Positions 33,870-46,560 of a stretch of DNA of 64,000 bases are shown piece after piece. Source of the stretch: Pisaster brevispinus (Eukaryota > Echinodermata > Asteroidea > Forcipulatida > Asteriidae). The stretch spans positions 19,102,592 to 19,166,591 of the forward strand of contig JAMKCF010000007.1 in the NCBI GenBank assembly GCA_023634235.1, written 5' to 3'. The notes beneath the pieces are model-generated. The model was not told the DNA's origin. It did not search any database and saw nothing but the letters and a program-made list of their open reading frames with translations. A program made the translations under genes and the position numbers. Numbering within the stretch: position 1 is the stretch's first letter; the number at the start of each line of letters is the position of its first letter.

Positions 33870-33965
33870 AAGTACTGAGTATTCAGTGCTTTATACACAC
33901 AATTGTACAGTGTATGGGTAAAAGGCAATATTTAGCCCTGATGCAAAATTAACATACTTTATTTC
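33870..33965 (+). repeat. Dispersed repeat with CTGATGCAAAATTAACAT core (copy 1 of 3)
   Basis: Shares CTGAGTATTCAGTGC, ACACACA, GGGTAAAA and GATGCAAAATTAACAT with 55945-56035 and 57925-58010. Probably the tail of a retroposon; type unknown. Confidence 0.55.
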
Positions 33966-34681
33966 AATTTGTGGAAAATACATTTAAGTGAACCACCCCC
34001 TGAATAAGATTATCATGTAAACTAAAATACTTCATTGTAATTAACGTTGTTTGGTGTACATTGTAGGCCTACATGGTAATTGTATCTAGACCTTATGCAC
34101 ATGGTGTCATTTCAGTAGTGTCCCTTGTATAGAGGTCAAAAGGAGGTTGTTCATTGGCCAATCCTTTGCGCCGCGCGTACTATGCGCGTTTCGTTTGTTT
34201 CGTCACCGTTATACATGTACATGTACATGTACTATGTACAAGATGGCGGCTGGACAATGCAACCTCTATACATGTACTTGCCCTTTTTAAAGCCCTTACT
34301 CTCTAGACATCAATCTTCCACTATTCTCCACTCTATGGTCTCTCAAGTACATGTACATGTAGATTGGTACATGCCTAGCCCGGTAGTGATTTTGATATTT
34401 GGGCTTCAAATCTCCATCCTCCACAATCAAACAACTTTCCGACGAGGATTTTTGAGAATTTGTGATGGTACCCATGTCAGTGACTGTTTTTTGACATGCT
34501 CATTTGTCCCGAGCTTAACTGAAGCTCACTAACTGATTTTTGTTGTCTGAAGGTCCCCTGACCAGTGGTTGACTACTGTGCTGAGTTGCCTTTCTTTCTA
34601 CTCACTTTCGTTTAAAACCTACATGTTTGTATTACATGTACATGTACTCTACGAACTGATGTGTGTTCAGTATTTCTGCTA

Positions 34682-36188
34682 CAGTACCGGCCACAAGTAA
34701 TTCCAAAACCCTGCGAGTTGCGTGCGAGTACCCGCGGGTAAACTGCGTGGCGGGTACGGGGCTCCCCGAAGCCCCGCGGGGATTCTGCGGGGACGGAACG
34801 GGGGCCCCGCAAGCCGGGGAACGTGTCGTGGACCTGCGTTGCGGGGACCTACCTGTAAAGGTCCTGCAACGAACTCGTACACACACATGTAAATGTAGAA
34901 CAATTTCCACATGTAATATCATTCTAATAAACTTACATGTACTTCACCCCTCCATGCTTCACCCATGGAGGAATAAATTCTTCCATGCTTTATTCAACTT
35001 TAAGCTGAACTCTCAAAACCTCAAACATCAATCAATGAAAGAAATCGTGTAAAAAAATCCCTACGCTGCGCGGCCGCCATGACTGCTTCTGCATTTCGCT
35101 GCGCTACCGAAGCCTCATGGATGACTGGTACCTTGCAGGGGCAGCTGTTTTCCTGCCAGCATGCTTAGGGTGACCAGCGATGCTCCAACTACATTGAAAA
35201 ATTTAATCTCTGTCCATACCATGCATTTGGTGATAAAGTACGACCGTGATTCTTTTCAAGGCCTAAGAAAAATTGTTCTCAAACGGACACACACACGGAA
35301 ATTTGCGATCTTATCCCCTAATTTCTGCCCTCAATAATCCTTTTTCAATCAACAACCATTTTCATGGATTTGTGATTTGAGAATCGGTTTTATAGAACTT
35401 CTTTTGCAATGAAATCTTCGTGTTAACGATCGATCGACGACGCACGATTGAGGCAAAAGTTGTCGATGCTTGAATAGCCTTAACCCAACGCTGTGTATAG
35501 TACAGAATTCGCAGGCGTGCGCCACATTGTGCAGCATTTGTTTACTCGACTCGTGAACGTGTACAGAGTTGGAGGCTAGCCAAGCTTTCTTATGAATATG
35601 AATTTATTGACGGGCCAATCACAGCGTGCGGATTGTTGTTTAGGATGGACTTTGGACCTGCTGTTGTACTGTACAATACACCATGTATTGTGTGCGTGTG
35701 TGGGGACTACCGGCGGGCGAGCGAACGTTGGGCCTGTGGATACTCACTACCATGTGGTTATGTGTGCGTGCACGTGCACGTGCGTGCGTGTTTTACTTAT
35801 GAACGATCTAGAGATGTCAAAACTTGCCAAACCATTTTACGAACTTATAAATAATCTCTCTTTGGGATTTTACCACTGTACCCCTCATTTATTATGAAAA
35901 GGAACAATTATTTGACTCGCCCGGTTGGCTGGTAAAGGAAGGATTTTGACTCGCCCGCTGCTGTTTTCACTCGCATTTGGCGACAGGGCGACCGTTAATT
36001 TTGAGACCCCGAAGCAATTGCAGTCTTGCGGGGCTTCTGCGGGGCCTCGCAAGTATTTTGCGTGGCCCACGGTGATTTTTGCGGGGATCCCCGCACACTC
36101 GCGGGTATTTTGCGGGGGTCCCCGGCACGCACTCGTTAAGCCCCGCGAGTTACCCGCGGGGCTTTGGAATTACTTGTGGCCGGTACTG
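34682..36188 (+). mobile_element. TA-flanked DNA transposon, 1.5 kb, non-autonomous (copy 1)
   Basis: Ends CAGTACCGGCCACAAGTAAT and its exact inverted counterpart, flanked by TA on each side (34680-34681, 36189-36190), as in the Tc1/mariner superfamily. GC-rich subterminal parts hold repeated CCCCGCGGG-type words, themselves partly palindromic. The middle (about 35270-35990) is a core shared with three other element families. No transposase frame. An inverted, almost identical copy lies at 41513-43018. Confidence 0.93.
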
Positions 36189-36190
36189 TA

Positions 36191-39083
36191 CATGTAGCTT
36201 GTAAACCATTGTTTTACCCTGGCGAAAAACTTTAAGCATGATCTGTCCATTTTCTAAATCTATAGCCATCAATTTGCTTTTTCAACATCAGCACAGACTG
36301 AAGCGGCTGAAGTCCATTTAATTTCTTGTAAGATTATTGGAGTGAGCAATGTGTTGTAGACAGGCTGTAGTTGATGACATCTGTCATCATGTTGTGCCGT
36401 ACCAAGTGATAAATATTACACCTAAACCATCCCTACTTCACATCGCACGTTTTAGTTTGCCCTGCAATTAAATTACTTTTCATGCAGAGAAGGTCATATT
36501 GGTATGCGCTAGTGTGGGTCACTCCAAACTACAGTACTGTGCTGCAAACCCATGGAGGTGTCCCTGAAAAAGCAGACACTGTAATCTGCATCTCTCTGCC
36601 AGAAAAATACCTCCCAGCTGTTACATGTACCTCTCCATTGTCATAATTTTACAATGTAAACAGTAAGTGTAGGTCTCATAGTGATGACCCACTACTTTTT
36701 AGGGTCATTGAGGTCATTGACATCGTCAGCTAAGAAGACCCCCCCCCAAGCTCATTCAGAAATGATTGAGAAACATGGAGACAAGCTGGTTATAAAACCC
36801 AGTATATTTACAATGTCAAGTACTCAATATACGTAGCATTGTATAGACACCAAACTTACTTATCTGTCTATTGTGAATGTACAAAATGTACCTTGTTTGG
36901 CAGGGAGTGATTATTTTGGAAAAATACACTGCAAAGTACTATATTAAAAATGTAATTTCCATATTATATATTAAATTTTTGAGTGTTGCGGCAGTACATG
37001 TAAATACATACAGGGCAAAAAATGGATGATACGCGATGCATGTTCCACCAATCAAATGGTAAAGATCTGTGTGTTTGGGAATGGCCTGTTTGCGACTCAT
37101 TGCACAGTACTACATTGTATATTTGTATGTTGACACAGGAGTTTGGGATTGTATTAATTGTTGTCACTAGGATTAAAATGTCATGCGCATATAACAGGCC
37201 TCAAAATTACCTTGTTCAACCATTATGTCGCTATCCTGCAACTTGGCTTGTATCCATTTTACTAGTATGAGTTCATTGAAACTGTGGTTAGTTTTGAACT
37301 GGCAGTTTTTATAAACTGATGTGTGAACTGGGATGTCACAATTTCACAGCGCATCATTCTGATTAATTCAAAACAGAAATGTTATTGTTGTGCCACTTAA
37401 TGACCCCATATTAGTATTTAAACTTCAGATGTCAGGTTAAATGACCTCATTACTGAAGATGTTGACCCTAAGGGTCACTTACAGTTACCACATACATTGT
37501 GCAAAAAATGACCTTGTAACCCTAATCTAGCGTAAATCTCCATGTATGACTGGAAGTCTTTTGCCCATCGAAACGAGAAAACTAATCAAACGAATACTCT
37601 TTTTTTATCAAATGAAATCTTCTTTTTAAATTCTGTTTATAAAACATAAAAGTATAAAAAAGTACTGGAAAATACTTCTTGATTAGTTTTATTTACTGTC
37701 ATCAATTCATACTCTAAATATTACTTTCCCAACAATACGATATAATTTTTATTTCCATAAACTACTGTATGTTAAACTAAAGTCTTTGAAGAAACAGAAT
37801 TGTGCAAAAACTGAATATGGTGGAGACCAATTTGGTCTTGGAATCTATTCCCATCAAGCGCGAGACTGCCAAAGTGCAAGCACTGTGATGTACATTGTAC
37901 ATTGTAACGTTTGTAAATGCTTGGTACTTTAATCCACTGAAATGTTAATGCTGTGAGATGCACATGTACAGTGTATCATGTATTATATATAAATTACATG
38001 AATCCCTTTTGGATGTACATGTAGATTGTAACCTTGAATCCATACCATACTCCACCATTTTGTATGTAATGTATGTACACTGTGTAGTAGGATTTGATTG
38101 GTGATCTCTTGTTACTCGGTGATTAACATTGGTTAAATACAAACTTAAACAATCTCAGTGAAGCAGTTAATGTTTTATTACTGTGTTCCATTTACTTTAA
38201 TGATGGCAGGAAATGATAAAGTCTTTGTATTCAAATCCCACAGTTTTCAAGAAACATTAATACAAATGTAGGCCTACCATGTGGATTTCCTTTATACATA
38301 ATGTACATACATGTACGTACACTGTACAAACAATGTAGGTTTTTCACATGTTTGTGACAAGATGAATAGATCTTGAGGAAAAAGACAACATGTATGTTTG
38401 TATGTAATGTGATGCATGTGTATGTACTGTACAGTGTACATGATTGTATGATGCACTTATTGCACTGTTGTTAGAACTGTGGAGATTTGAACAAAATGCA
38501 ATGCCAAGTTACATGTAAATGCTTTTTGACTCGCGCCATTTTACAGGTACATTGTACATGTAGGGTCATGGATTGGCAACTACATGTGTGTGTACTGTAC
38601 ATGTACACTCCAAAAATTAATGACTCTAAAAACTTACTTGGTGGGAAGCACTGCGGGTGACTGTTATTTTTGAGAAAGGATTCCCTTTGAAGTAACATGG
38701 TTTGGATCATTTTCACCCCAAAATATTTGAAACTTGGAAACGATTCATGCATGCATCGTTTCTCAGATTTCTTGGGGTTGGTGTCCGCTTTCAAGATGCG
38801 GATGTACAATGTACATGTATCTAGCTAAACATGGATGGCTCAATGCTCTTGTTGTGACATACTGTGACAGTTTTGTGCTTTTTCTCAGCAAGTACATGTA
38901 CATGTACATGTACATAGACACTGTATTCAGCTGAAACTTTCAAAGGTGACTTTTATTGTATTTGTCTTTATAATTGTGCCTATCATCCCTATTGGCAAAA
39001 AACAATCTATGATCGTACAATCCTTTAAGCTTTAATGCAGGTCTGCATTGCAGAATATGTTTTTTAATATATTTTGTTGGTAT
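36191..39083 (+). other. Intron-like DNA with many TACATGTA words
   Basis: No exon recognised. A C run at 36731-36739 and numerous CATGTAC palindromes are the only notable features. Confidence 0.5.
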
Positions 39084-39085
39084 TA

Positions 39086-39863
39086 CAGTCGACTCTCGTT
39101 AATACGAGGTCCGCCGGACTGGCCCGTTTTCCTCGTATTATCCGAACCTCGTCTTAAACGCAGCGCACTATTTACACGTATTATGTACATGTACTGTATA
39201 CACACGTCGTCATAGTGCATGCACTACACACGTGTCTAGGCTAGAACGGAGTGGTTGGCTTCCTAGTACAGTTCTTACGAGCATCATGTACACAAAAATA
39301 TCAATGATAAATGCAATTTTGTTGACTATGATCATAGAAATTTAATATTTTGTATAACTGAAAATACAAATCATAGCAAAGTCATGTCAAACTTGCCGTT
39401 CATGTGACCATGATGTGACAGATTCGATACTGCGTAGCGCCTATGCTGAACGTTGTTTTCGCTGGTAGCCGCTAGACGTGTGGGCGAAGTAGTAATTCAA
39501 GCATAAGTTACCAGCATAATGTTTTGATTTTCGGATCGGACGGAACCGTGTAGCCGGTCCGATCCGAAAAATAGTTTGGCAAAACGCATGTAATTTCAGA
39601 AATTTGGCTGACTGAACGGTAAGCTTTTATTTTACGCAACAATATTTTTTCCGACCTCGCTATAAAAGTATGAAAAACAATACATTTTGTCATCACGGGG
39701 CCGCAAAAATACCTCGTAATATCCGTGTTCTCGTTACAACCGTGCTCGTATCTTCCGTTTTTTAAGACATAGAAACACGCATGGGACAGTTCGGGACCGG
39801 TGAAATACCTCGTATTAACCGGCGTCTCGTATCTTCCGAGCTCGTATTAACGAGAGTCGACTG
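39086..39863 (+). mobile_element. Pogo/Tigger-like non-autonomous transposon (copy 1)
   Basis: Ends CAGTCGACTCTCGTTAATAC and GTATTAACGAGAGTCGACTG are inverted repeats flanked by TA (39084-39085, 39864-39865). The end layout resembles Tigger/pogo elements. Internal CCTCGTATTATCCGAACC words repeat near both ends. No complete transposase. A relative is at 44131-44879. Confidence 0.88.
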
Positions 39864-40377
39864 TACATGCATGTACAGTACTATCCAGGGTATCTACAAT
39901 GTACATGTAGTAGATTCATTACCCAACTACATGTAGTCACGCTTCAATAAATAATCCCGAGTTTGACTCTAGTCGCAACTATTTTTTCAGTAGTCTTGGC
40001 GGCACAGTGAACTGAATAGTTGAAAAGCGGCAGCCGCGACTGGACATAGCAAACAATTGTTGAAACTTCGACACTACGTGCACTAGTCGCCCAGGCCTAC
40101 TTTACATTATACATAATACTAAATACGTGTCGCTTGTCCATTCAGTATTGCCATTTTTTATTGTGGACGTTTCTGAGATGTATGTAAAATGGAAACGCTC
40201 TCAGGCTGGTTTCAAAATGTGTTTTGATGTAAAACTTGAGGATAACATTGAATGTTCTCTGCAGGTTACATCCTTGTGTTAGCGTAACATTCTAATTGAC
40301 TTGTTATCACATGGCAAGTGAAACCATTTTGCATGCTTATTCAAATGTAACCAATCTTATTCTTGAAAATGACATCA

Positions 40378-40672
40378 CGGGGCCTGATTTCATAGCGCTG
40401 CTTTTAAAACGGGAAGCAAATTCTCATGCTAACTATAGCAGAAACATTTGCTTAAGCGTAAGCATTATTCCACAGATTAGCAAGAAAATTAGGCAGCCAT
40501 CTTGAGCGTTCACTATGGATTTGCATTGTTACGTCATTCATTTTCATACAGTAAGCACCGGAAGGTTAGCATACCTTTTCATATGTGCTTACGGTTAGCA
40601 ACGCTATCGAATGGTAATTGCACAGTAAGCACAAAAATCGGCCGTTTAGCAGCTCTATGAAACTTGGCCCTG
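40378..40672. mobile_element. MITE with GGGCC-GATTTCATAG ends (long copy)
   Basis: Left CGGGGCCTGATTTCATAGCG and right GCAGCTCTATGAAACTTGGC plus CCTG are inverted repeats. Interior holds repeated GCTTA-GCAAGC words. Same family as 56979-57177 and the half copy at 63362-63494. Confidence 0.8.
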
Positions 40673-41510
40673 GTCTGGATGGAATTATCCGAGGCCACAG
40701 AGGCCCTCTGTGCTTGGTGCCCTTGCAAAAGTGCCCTTTACAATTTGTAAATGACCTTGCCCTCTCAAAGATGAACTTTCAGACCTGCACTATTCTAACT
40801 GGGGATGTTTTACTGGAACATTTAGAGGGGCACCAAGGCAATAGCATTGAGTGTGATGGCCTCCATTACCTCTACATGTATGAAGGACAATGTACATGTA
40901 ACTGCATTATGATCAAATTTCTGAGTATGACCCAGTAAATGCCTGATTTTCGACCAGGCCTTCATTTTACTCTAAATGAAAACAGCCTTCAATTCAAATG
41001 CAAACAATGCCTTTATTAAACACATCATTGTACCACAAACTGGGCATAATAAAAAAACAAAAAAACATGCACAGTTCAGTTTTGGGGACAGGCCCCTGAT
41101 AGAAACGCGTCAACTCTGATGCTTTGTTAATTTTTTGTTGACGTACACATTTTGATTGTGATTTTCTTGTCATGCATATTATTATAGCGTACGTACATGT
41201 ACGTGTAGTAGTTTATTGACTGAGCAGATGACGTCAATCATGTACATGTATGTAGCTTACATATATTGTACATATGTAGGCACAATACACGTAGAAGGGT
41301 TGAGTTGTATCACTATCACACTGTGTACCGCACACTTGTGCACCATCCAGACTGAATAGAAATAAATGGTGTCATTAATCAAAGGGAACATGTGTACATC
41401 ATTGGTTTGGAGGGAAGAATGAATTTATTCCCAGATCTTCAAGTTCTCAATAAATACATCATTTAGGCCTTAGAAGAACCAACCTGTGGAAATGCACTGA
41501 GTTAATGTTA
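40673..41510. other. No gene; remnant of a GTGCCCT-rich repeat at 40697-40795
   Basis: The words GTGCCCTT-GCAAAA, CTTGCCCTCTCAAAGATGAA and TTTCAGACCTG recur, diverged, at 33400-33490 and 43852-44020. The nature of this repeat is not clear. Confidence 0.45.
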
Positions 41511-41512
41511 TA

Positions 41513-43018
41513 CAGTACCGGCCACAAGTAATTCCAAAGCCCCACGGGTAACTCGCGGGGCTTAACGAGTGCGTGCCGGGGACCCCGCAAAATACCCGCG
41601 AGTGTGCGGGGATCCCCGCAAAAATCACCGTGGGCCACGCAAAATACTTGCGAGGCCCCGCAGAAGCCCCGCAAGACTGCAATTGCTTCGGGGTCTCAAA
41701 ATTAACGGTCGCCCTGTCGCCAAATGCGAGTGAAAACAGCAGCGGGCGAGTCAAAATCCTTCCTTTACCAGCCAACCGGGCGAGTCAAATAATTGTTCCT
41801 TTTCATAATAAATGAGGGGTACAGTGGTAAAATCCCAAAGAGAGATTATTTATAAGTTCGTAAAATGGTTTGGCAAGTTTTGACATCTCTAGATCGTTCA
41901 TAAGTAAAACACGCACGCACGTGCACGTGCACGCACACATAACCACATGGTAGTGAGTATCCACAGGCCCAACGTTCGCTCGCCCGCCGGTAGTCCCCAC
42001 ACACGCACACAATACATGGCGTATTGTACAGCACAACAGCAGGTCCAAAGTCCATCCTAAACAACAATCCGCACGCTGTGATTGGCCCGTCAATAAATTC
42101 ATATTCATAAGAAAGCTTGGCTAGCCTCCAACTCTGTACACGTTCACGAGTCGAGTAAACAAATGCTGCACAATGTGGCGCACGCCTGCGGATTCTGTAC
42201 TATACACAGCGTTGGGTTAAGGCTATTCAAGCATCGACAACTTTTGCCTCAATCGTGCGTCGTCGATCGATCGTTAACACGAAGATTTCATTGCAAAAGA
42301 AGTTCTATAAAACCGATTCTCAAATCACAAATCCATGAAAATGGTTGTTGATTGAAAAAGGATTATTGAGGGCAGAAATTAGGGGATAAGATCGCAAATT
42401 TCCGTGTGTGTGTCCGTTTGAGAACAATTTTTCTTAGGCCTTGAAAAGAATCACGGTCGTACTTTATCACCAAATGCATGGTATGGACAGAGATTAAATG
42501 TTTCAATGTAGTTGGAGCATCGCTGGTCACCCTAAGCATGCTGGCAGGAAAACAGCTGCCCCTGCAAGGTACCAGTCATCCATGAGGCTTCGGTAGCGCA
42601 GCGAAATGCAGAAGCAGTCATGGCGGCCGCGCAGCGTAGGGATTTTTTTACACGATTTCTTTCATTGATTGATGTTTGAGGTTTTGAGAGTTCAGCTTAA
42701 AGTTGAATAAAGCATGGAAGAATTTATTCCTCCATGGGTGAAGCATGGAGGGGTGAAGTACATGTAAGTTTATTAGAATGATATTACATGTGGAAATTGT
42801 TCTACATTTACATGTGTGTGTACGAGTTCGTTGCAGGACCTTTACAGGTAGGTCCCCGCAACGCAGGTCCACGACACGTTCCCCGGCTTGCGGGGCCCCC
42901 GTTCCGTCCCCGCAGAATCCCCGCGGGGCTTCGGGGAGCCCCGTACCCGCCACGCAGTTTACCCGCGGGTACTCGCACGCAACTCGCAGGGTTTTGGAAT
43001 TACTTGTGGCCGGTACTG
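41513..43018 (-). mobile_element. TA-flanked DNA transposon, 1.5 kb (copy 2, inverted)
   Basis: Near-perfect reverse complement of 34682-36188 with the same TA flanks (41511-41512 and 43019-43020). Only a few scattered substitutions were seen, so both insertions are recent or homogenised. Confidence 0.93.
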
Positions 43019-43082
43019 TAGTCGGAAAGGGTCTAAAGCCCTTACTTGTATAGTATGTACATGTAGGTGTTTTTCGATATCA

Positions 43083-43313
43083 GGTACATGTACATGTACA
43101 TGTACATGTACACAGTAGCAACATGGATGAATTTAGTTCTCAACCATAAATCAGAGGTGTATTTCATCTCTTTAACCCCAGCTTGAAACATTATGTTTAC
43201 TATGTGTGCATGTCATTAGGGTTTAAACTAAACATGCTAAATGTGTGTGTGTAACCTGTTCGCACAAAGTTCAGGTGTACATGTACATGTACATGTACAT
43301 GTACATGTACATG
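43083..43313. repeat. (TACATG)n arrays at 43083-43113 and 43276-43313
   Basis: Uninterrupted tandem TACATG hexamers, the second about six units long. Each hexamer pair forms the palindrome TACATGTA, so the arrays are self-complementary. Confidence 0.95.
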
Positions 43314-44130
43314 TGCATACAGGTACAATGTAGGTCATAAAGCTACTGTTAGTAACGATATGTACATTGTAGGTCAGGCCCATTATAAAGCCTTGATTAT
43401 TGCTCATTCCACTTTGCAGATTGAGTGTTGTACATGTGTATGGCACACTAAGCTTCTTTGATGTTGGTCATTGCTTAACTGATCCTGTAGTCATCGGGCC
43501 AATTAATTACATCACTGTAAGTGTAAATACCTACATGGCATAGCAAAGCATTACACTACAATTTGCACCCATTGCACTGTCAGCCAGGGGCTGTAAATAA
43601 ACAAGAAGCAGTTTGTAAAGATCAAATGAGACTTCAAGTATAATGTTTTTTTAAGTGAATTTACCCAGTATGCAGCATGTGTAGCAATAATACTTTTTTT
43701 TTTTACATACAGTAACAGTATTGTTTTTTACATTGAGATTGAAAATAATGGGTAGAAATGGAAACGTCTTTTGTTAAAACTGGGTTTGTACAATATTCAC
43801 ATACATTGTAGATGCATTGATATGTGGGTGTACTATACAATTGTACAGGCCTCGAAATAACCCACGGCACCCACAGCAATTGCCGTAGTGCCCTGTGCTT
43901 TTGCTGTGGTGCCCTTTGCAATACAATACAAATTTACATTTTTCTCAAAGAGTGCCCCTTATCACTTACCAGAGGAAAATTGCTGTGCCCCCTCATGAGC
44001 AAAGTTCAAGGCCCGAGTGTATACATTGTATAGTGAACGCGTACAGTGTAAATACATATGTGTGTATGTATTGGTACTAGTAAATGTGTGCATGTGCATC
44101 ATGTGCTCGTACATTCCGTTTACATAAGTA

Positions 44131-44879
44131 CAGTCAACTCGTAATATGAGGTCCGCCGGACTGACCCATTTTCCTAATATTATCCGAACCTCGTCTTAAA
44201 CATTTAAACGCAGCACACTGTCGTCATAGTGCATGCACTACACACGTGTACGCTAGAATGGCGCGGTTTGCTACCTTACGAGCATCCTGTACACAAAAAT
44301 ATCAATGATAAGTGTGTTTTTCTTGATTATGATCATAGAAATTTAGTATTGTGTATTAACTCAAGATAAAAATCCTAGCAAAGTGATGTCAAATTTGCCG
44401 TTAATGTGACCATGATGTGACAGATTTGGTACTGCGTAGTGCCTACACATGTACATGTAGCTGAACTTTGTTTTCGTTGGTAGTCATCCAAGTGTACAAG
44501 AGAATAGCATTTCAAGCACAGGTTACCAGCGAAATGGTTCTGGTGTTCGGATCGGACAGAACTCCATGGTGGGTCCAATCCGATAAATAATTTGTCAACA
44601 AGAATGTTATTTTCGAACCTTAACTGTATGGTAAGCTTTTGTTACACAACAATATTTTTCAGATCTCAAGCTACAAAAGTATGCAATACATTTTGTCATC
44701 ACGGGGCCGTGAAAATACCTCGTAATATCCGTGTTCTCGTTACAACCGTACTCGTATCTTCCGTTTTTTTAAGACATAGAAACACGCATGAAAAAGTTCG
44801 GGACTGGTCAGTGAAAACCTCGTATAAACCGGCGCCTTGTACATGTATCTTCCGAGCTTGTATTAACGAGAGGTGACTG
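44131..44879 (+). mobile_element. Pogo/Tigger-like non-autonomous transposon (copy 2)
   Basis: Same family and orientation as 39086-39863, flanked by TA (44129-44130, 44880-44881). Ends are more diverged (CAGTCAACTCGTAATATGAG). It carries private TACATGTA insertions near 44448 and 44840 that copy 1 lacks. Confidence 0.86.
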
Positions 44880-44881
44880 TA

Positions 44882-46450
44882 TACATTGTACATGTAGTAC
44901 ATCAAATGAACAAGTTTGTCCTACTTTTTCCTTTCCATGCTGGTATTGTAGAAAAGTAAATTAATTGATTGTTTTCAATGTAGATGCACATACATGTAAT
45001 TACATGTAATGCGCATTCCCTGTGTGGGTAGCATTGAAGGCAGCTTGATGGGCGGGGCTGAATTCCTTATTGGTCTATTACCCTGATTACCTCTACACAT
45101 GTACATGTAGATCATTTTGTAGATGAGTGCATTTACCGTACACTTATGCAACACACACACTTGTTGACTCAGTTAATTAAGGACCCGTCTTCGTTATTTC
45201 CAATTTCTTTCAATTTTTTTTTCAATGGCTCATTGATTTTGTATACAATTTTGTTTGACCAATTTTTGTTACTGCACAAAATTGTGTATTGTGTTAGATC
45301 ACAGAGTAAAAGGTAAACCACACAACTTCAAGGGGTGTTTGTGTGAATCATTAGGCCTACACATGTATTCCTACTTCTAAAACATCTCTCCAATCATGTA
45401 TTACTTTATAACAAACGTTTTTTATGGCCTAAAGCGCCCAATCTAAGGCAATGTGTCCCAGAATGTCAAAGACAACAGTACATTTGTACATCAGCATTAC
45501 ATGTAGCTTTTTTGATGAGGTATTTGATGTTGTACAATGTTCATTTTCATCCAACTGGATGGTTACACCTACCATGCTCAAACTACATGTAGCCATCCGG
45601 ACCATGGAGCAAGTTCCTTGAAAGACCAATGTAAACTAGCGATTACTGCAGTTTGTGCTATACGCAGTGCATGCGCACTGAAGTTGCTGTGGTGACAACT
45701 CTAGCCACGTCATGTATCAACAACATGAATGAGAAAATGGCGATGCTAGTTTGTTTATGGTTTTGGCCGGGTTTTTTTCCTTTTCGCAGACGAAAGCGAC
45801 ATGGGCAATATTTACTCAGTATATCATCATACATGTATCTCACACATTGTCACAAGGGGTAAAGTGTGTCTCAGAATAATTGTGGACAAACAGCAGCCAA
45901 AACTTATAGAGCTCTTCATTAAAATAATTTAGTTAATTGAATATTGTTGCAAATGTGGTAAAATAGATCATCTGCATGATCTATTTTTGTGATGGCCCAA
46001 TAGTCTGGTTCCAAATAGCTGAATAGTGTAGTCCAACCATCGACCACTAGACAGCTAGACAGAGTTCGGACTAACTTTGTCGAACTGTGGTCAAAGATAG
46101 TTCTTTGGCGAACTTGGACAAGACTACAGCAAGGAATAGTAGTAGCCCCAGCCACATACATGTACATGTAAATGTACCCAAGACAAGAACACACTGGACT
46201 AGCCACCCAAATCAAGCCAATACAATGTACAAGAAATGGTGTCCCATCCAAGTACTGACCACAGAAAACAAAACATGCCCCAGCAGACTAGCCCTTCTTC
46301 ATGCCTACACCCAGACCATGCTTGCAATGGCCTTCCATTCATTAGGATACTGACTTTTACTGTAGCTCTGGATCACAGTGGCTATGAGGGAACTTGTTCA
46401 GAAGAATTACATGCATTGTACACTTGATTGAGAAAAAACTGCCAACATTA
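44882..46450. other. No feature recognised
   Basis: Intron-like DNA with scattered TACATGTA. A strong polypyrimidine acceptor (TTTTTTTCCTTTTCGCAG, ending 45788) has no convincing exon after it. Confidence 0.4.
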
Positions 46451-46457
46451 GGGCGAC

Positions 46458-46560
46458 ATTGTAGAATGCTTAGTCGGTAGAGCGCTGGCAAGTTAATCTG
46501 GAGGTCAGTCCCACGTTAAAAAAAAATAGACAGATAGTTAATTTTTCTTTGTTCATCCCA
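46458..46560 (+). mobile_element. Degenerate tRNA-derived SINE fragment
   Basis: GCTTAGTCGGTAGAGCGCTGG resembles box A and GGAGGTCAGTCCC a decayed box B. The following TTTCTTTGTTCATCCC matches the SINE fragment at 32733-32815. Confidence 0.5.

Larger units (their letters stand above)
31186..34680 (+). other. Start of the long tomosyn intron, TACATGTA-rich
   Basis: No exon recognised. Contains the old repeats listed separately and many TACATGTA or ACATGTAC words, which begin abruptly at about 30470. Confidence 0.6.

Noticed and set aside
34720..34860. CpG island
   Set aside because: The GC-rich stretch is the subterminal part of a transposon and is repeated in the inverted copy at 42840-42980.
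45771..45860. Exon after the strong acceptor TTTTTTTCCTTTTCGCAG
   Set aside because: The frames that follow are short and read into TACATGTA repeat DNA; no convincing peptide.
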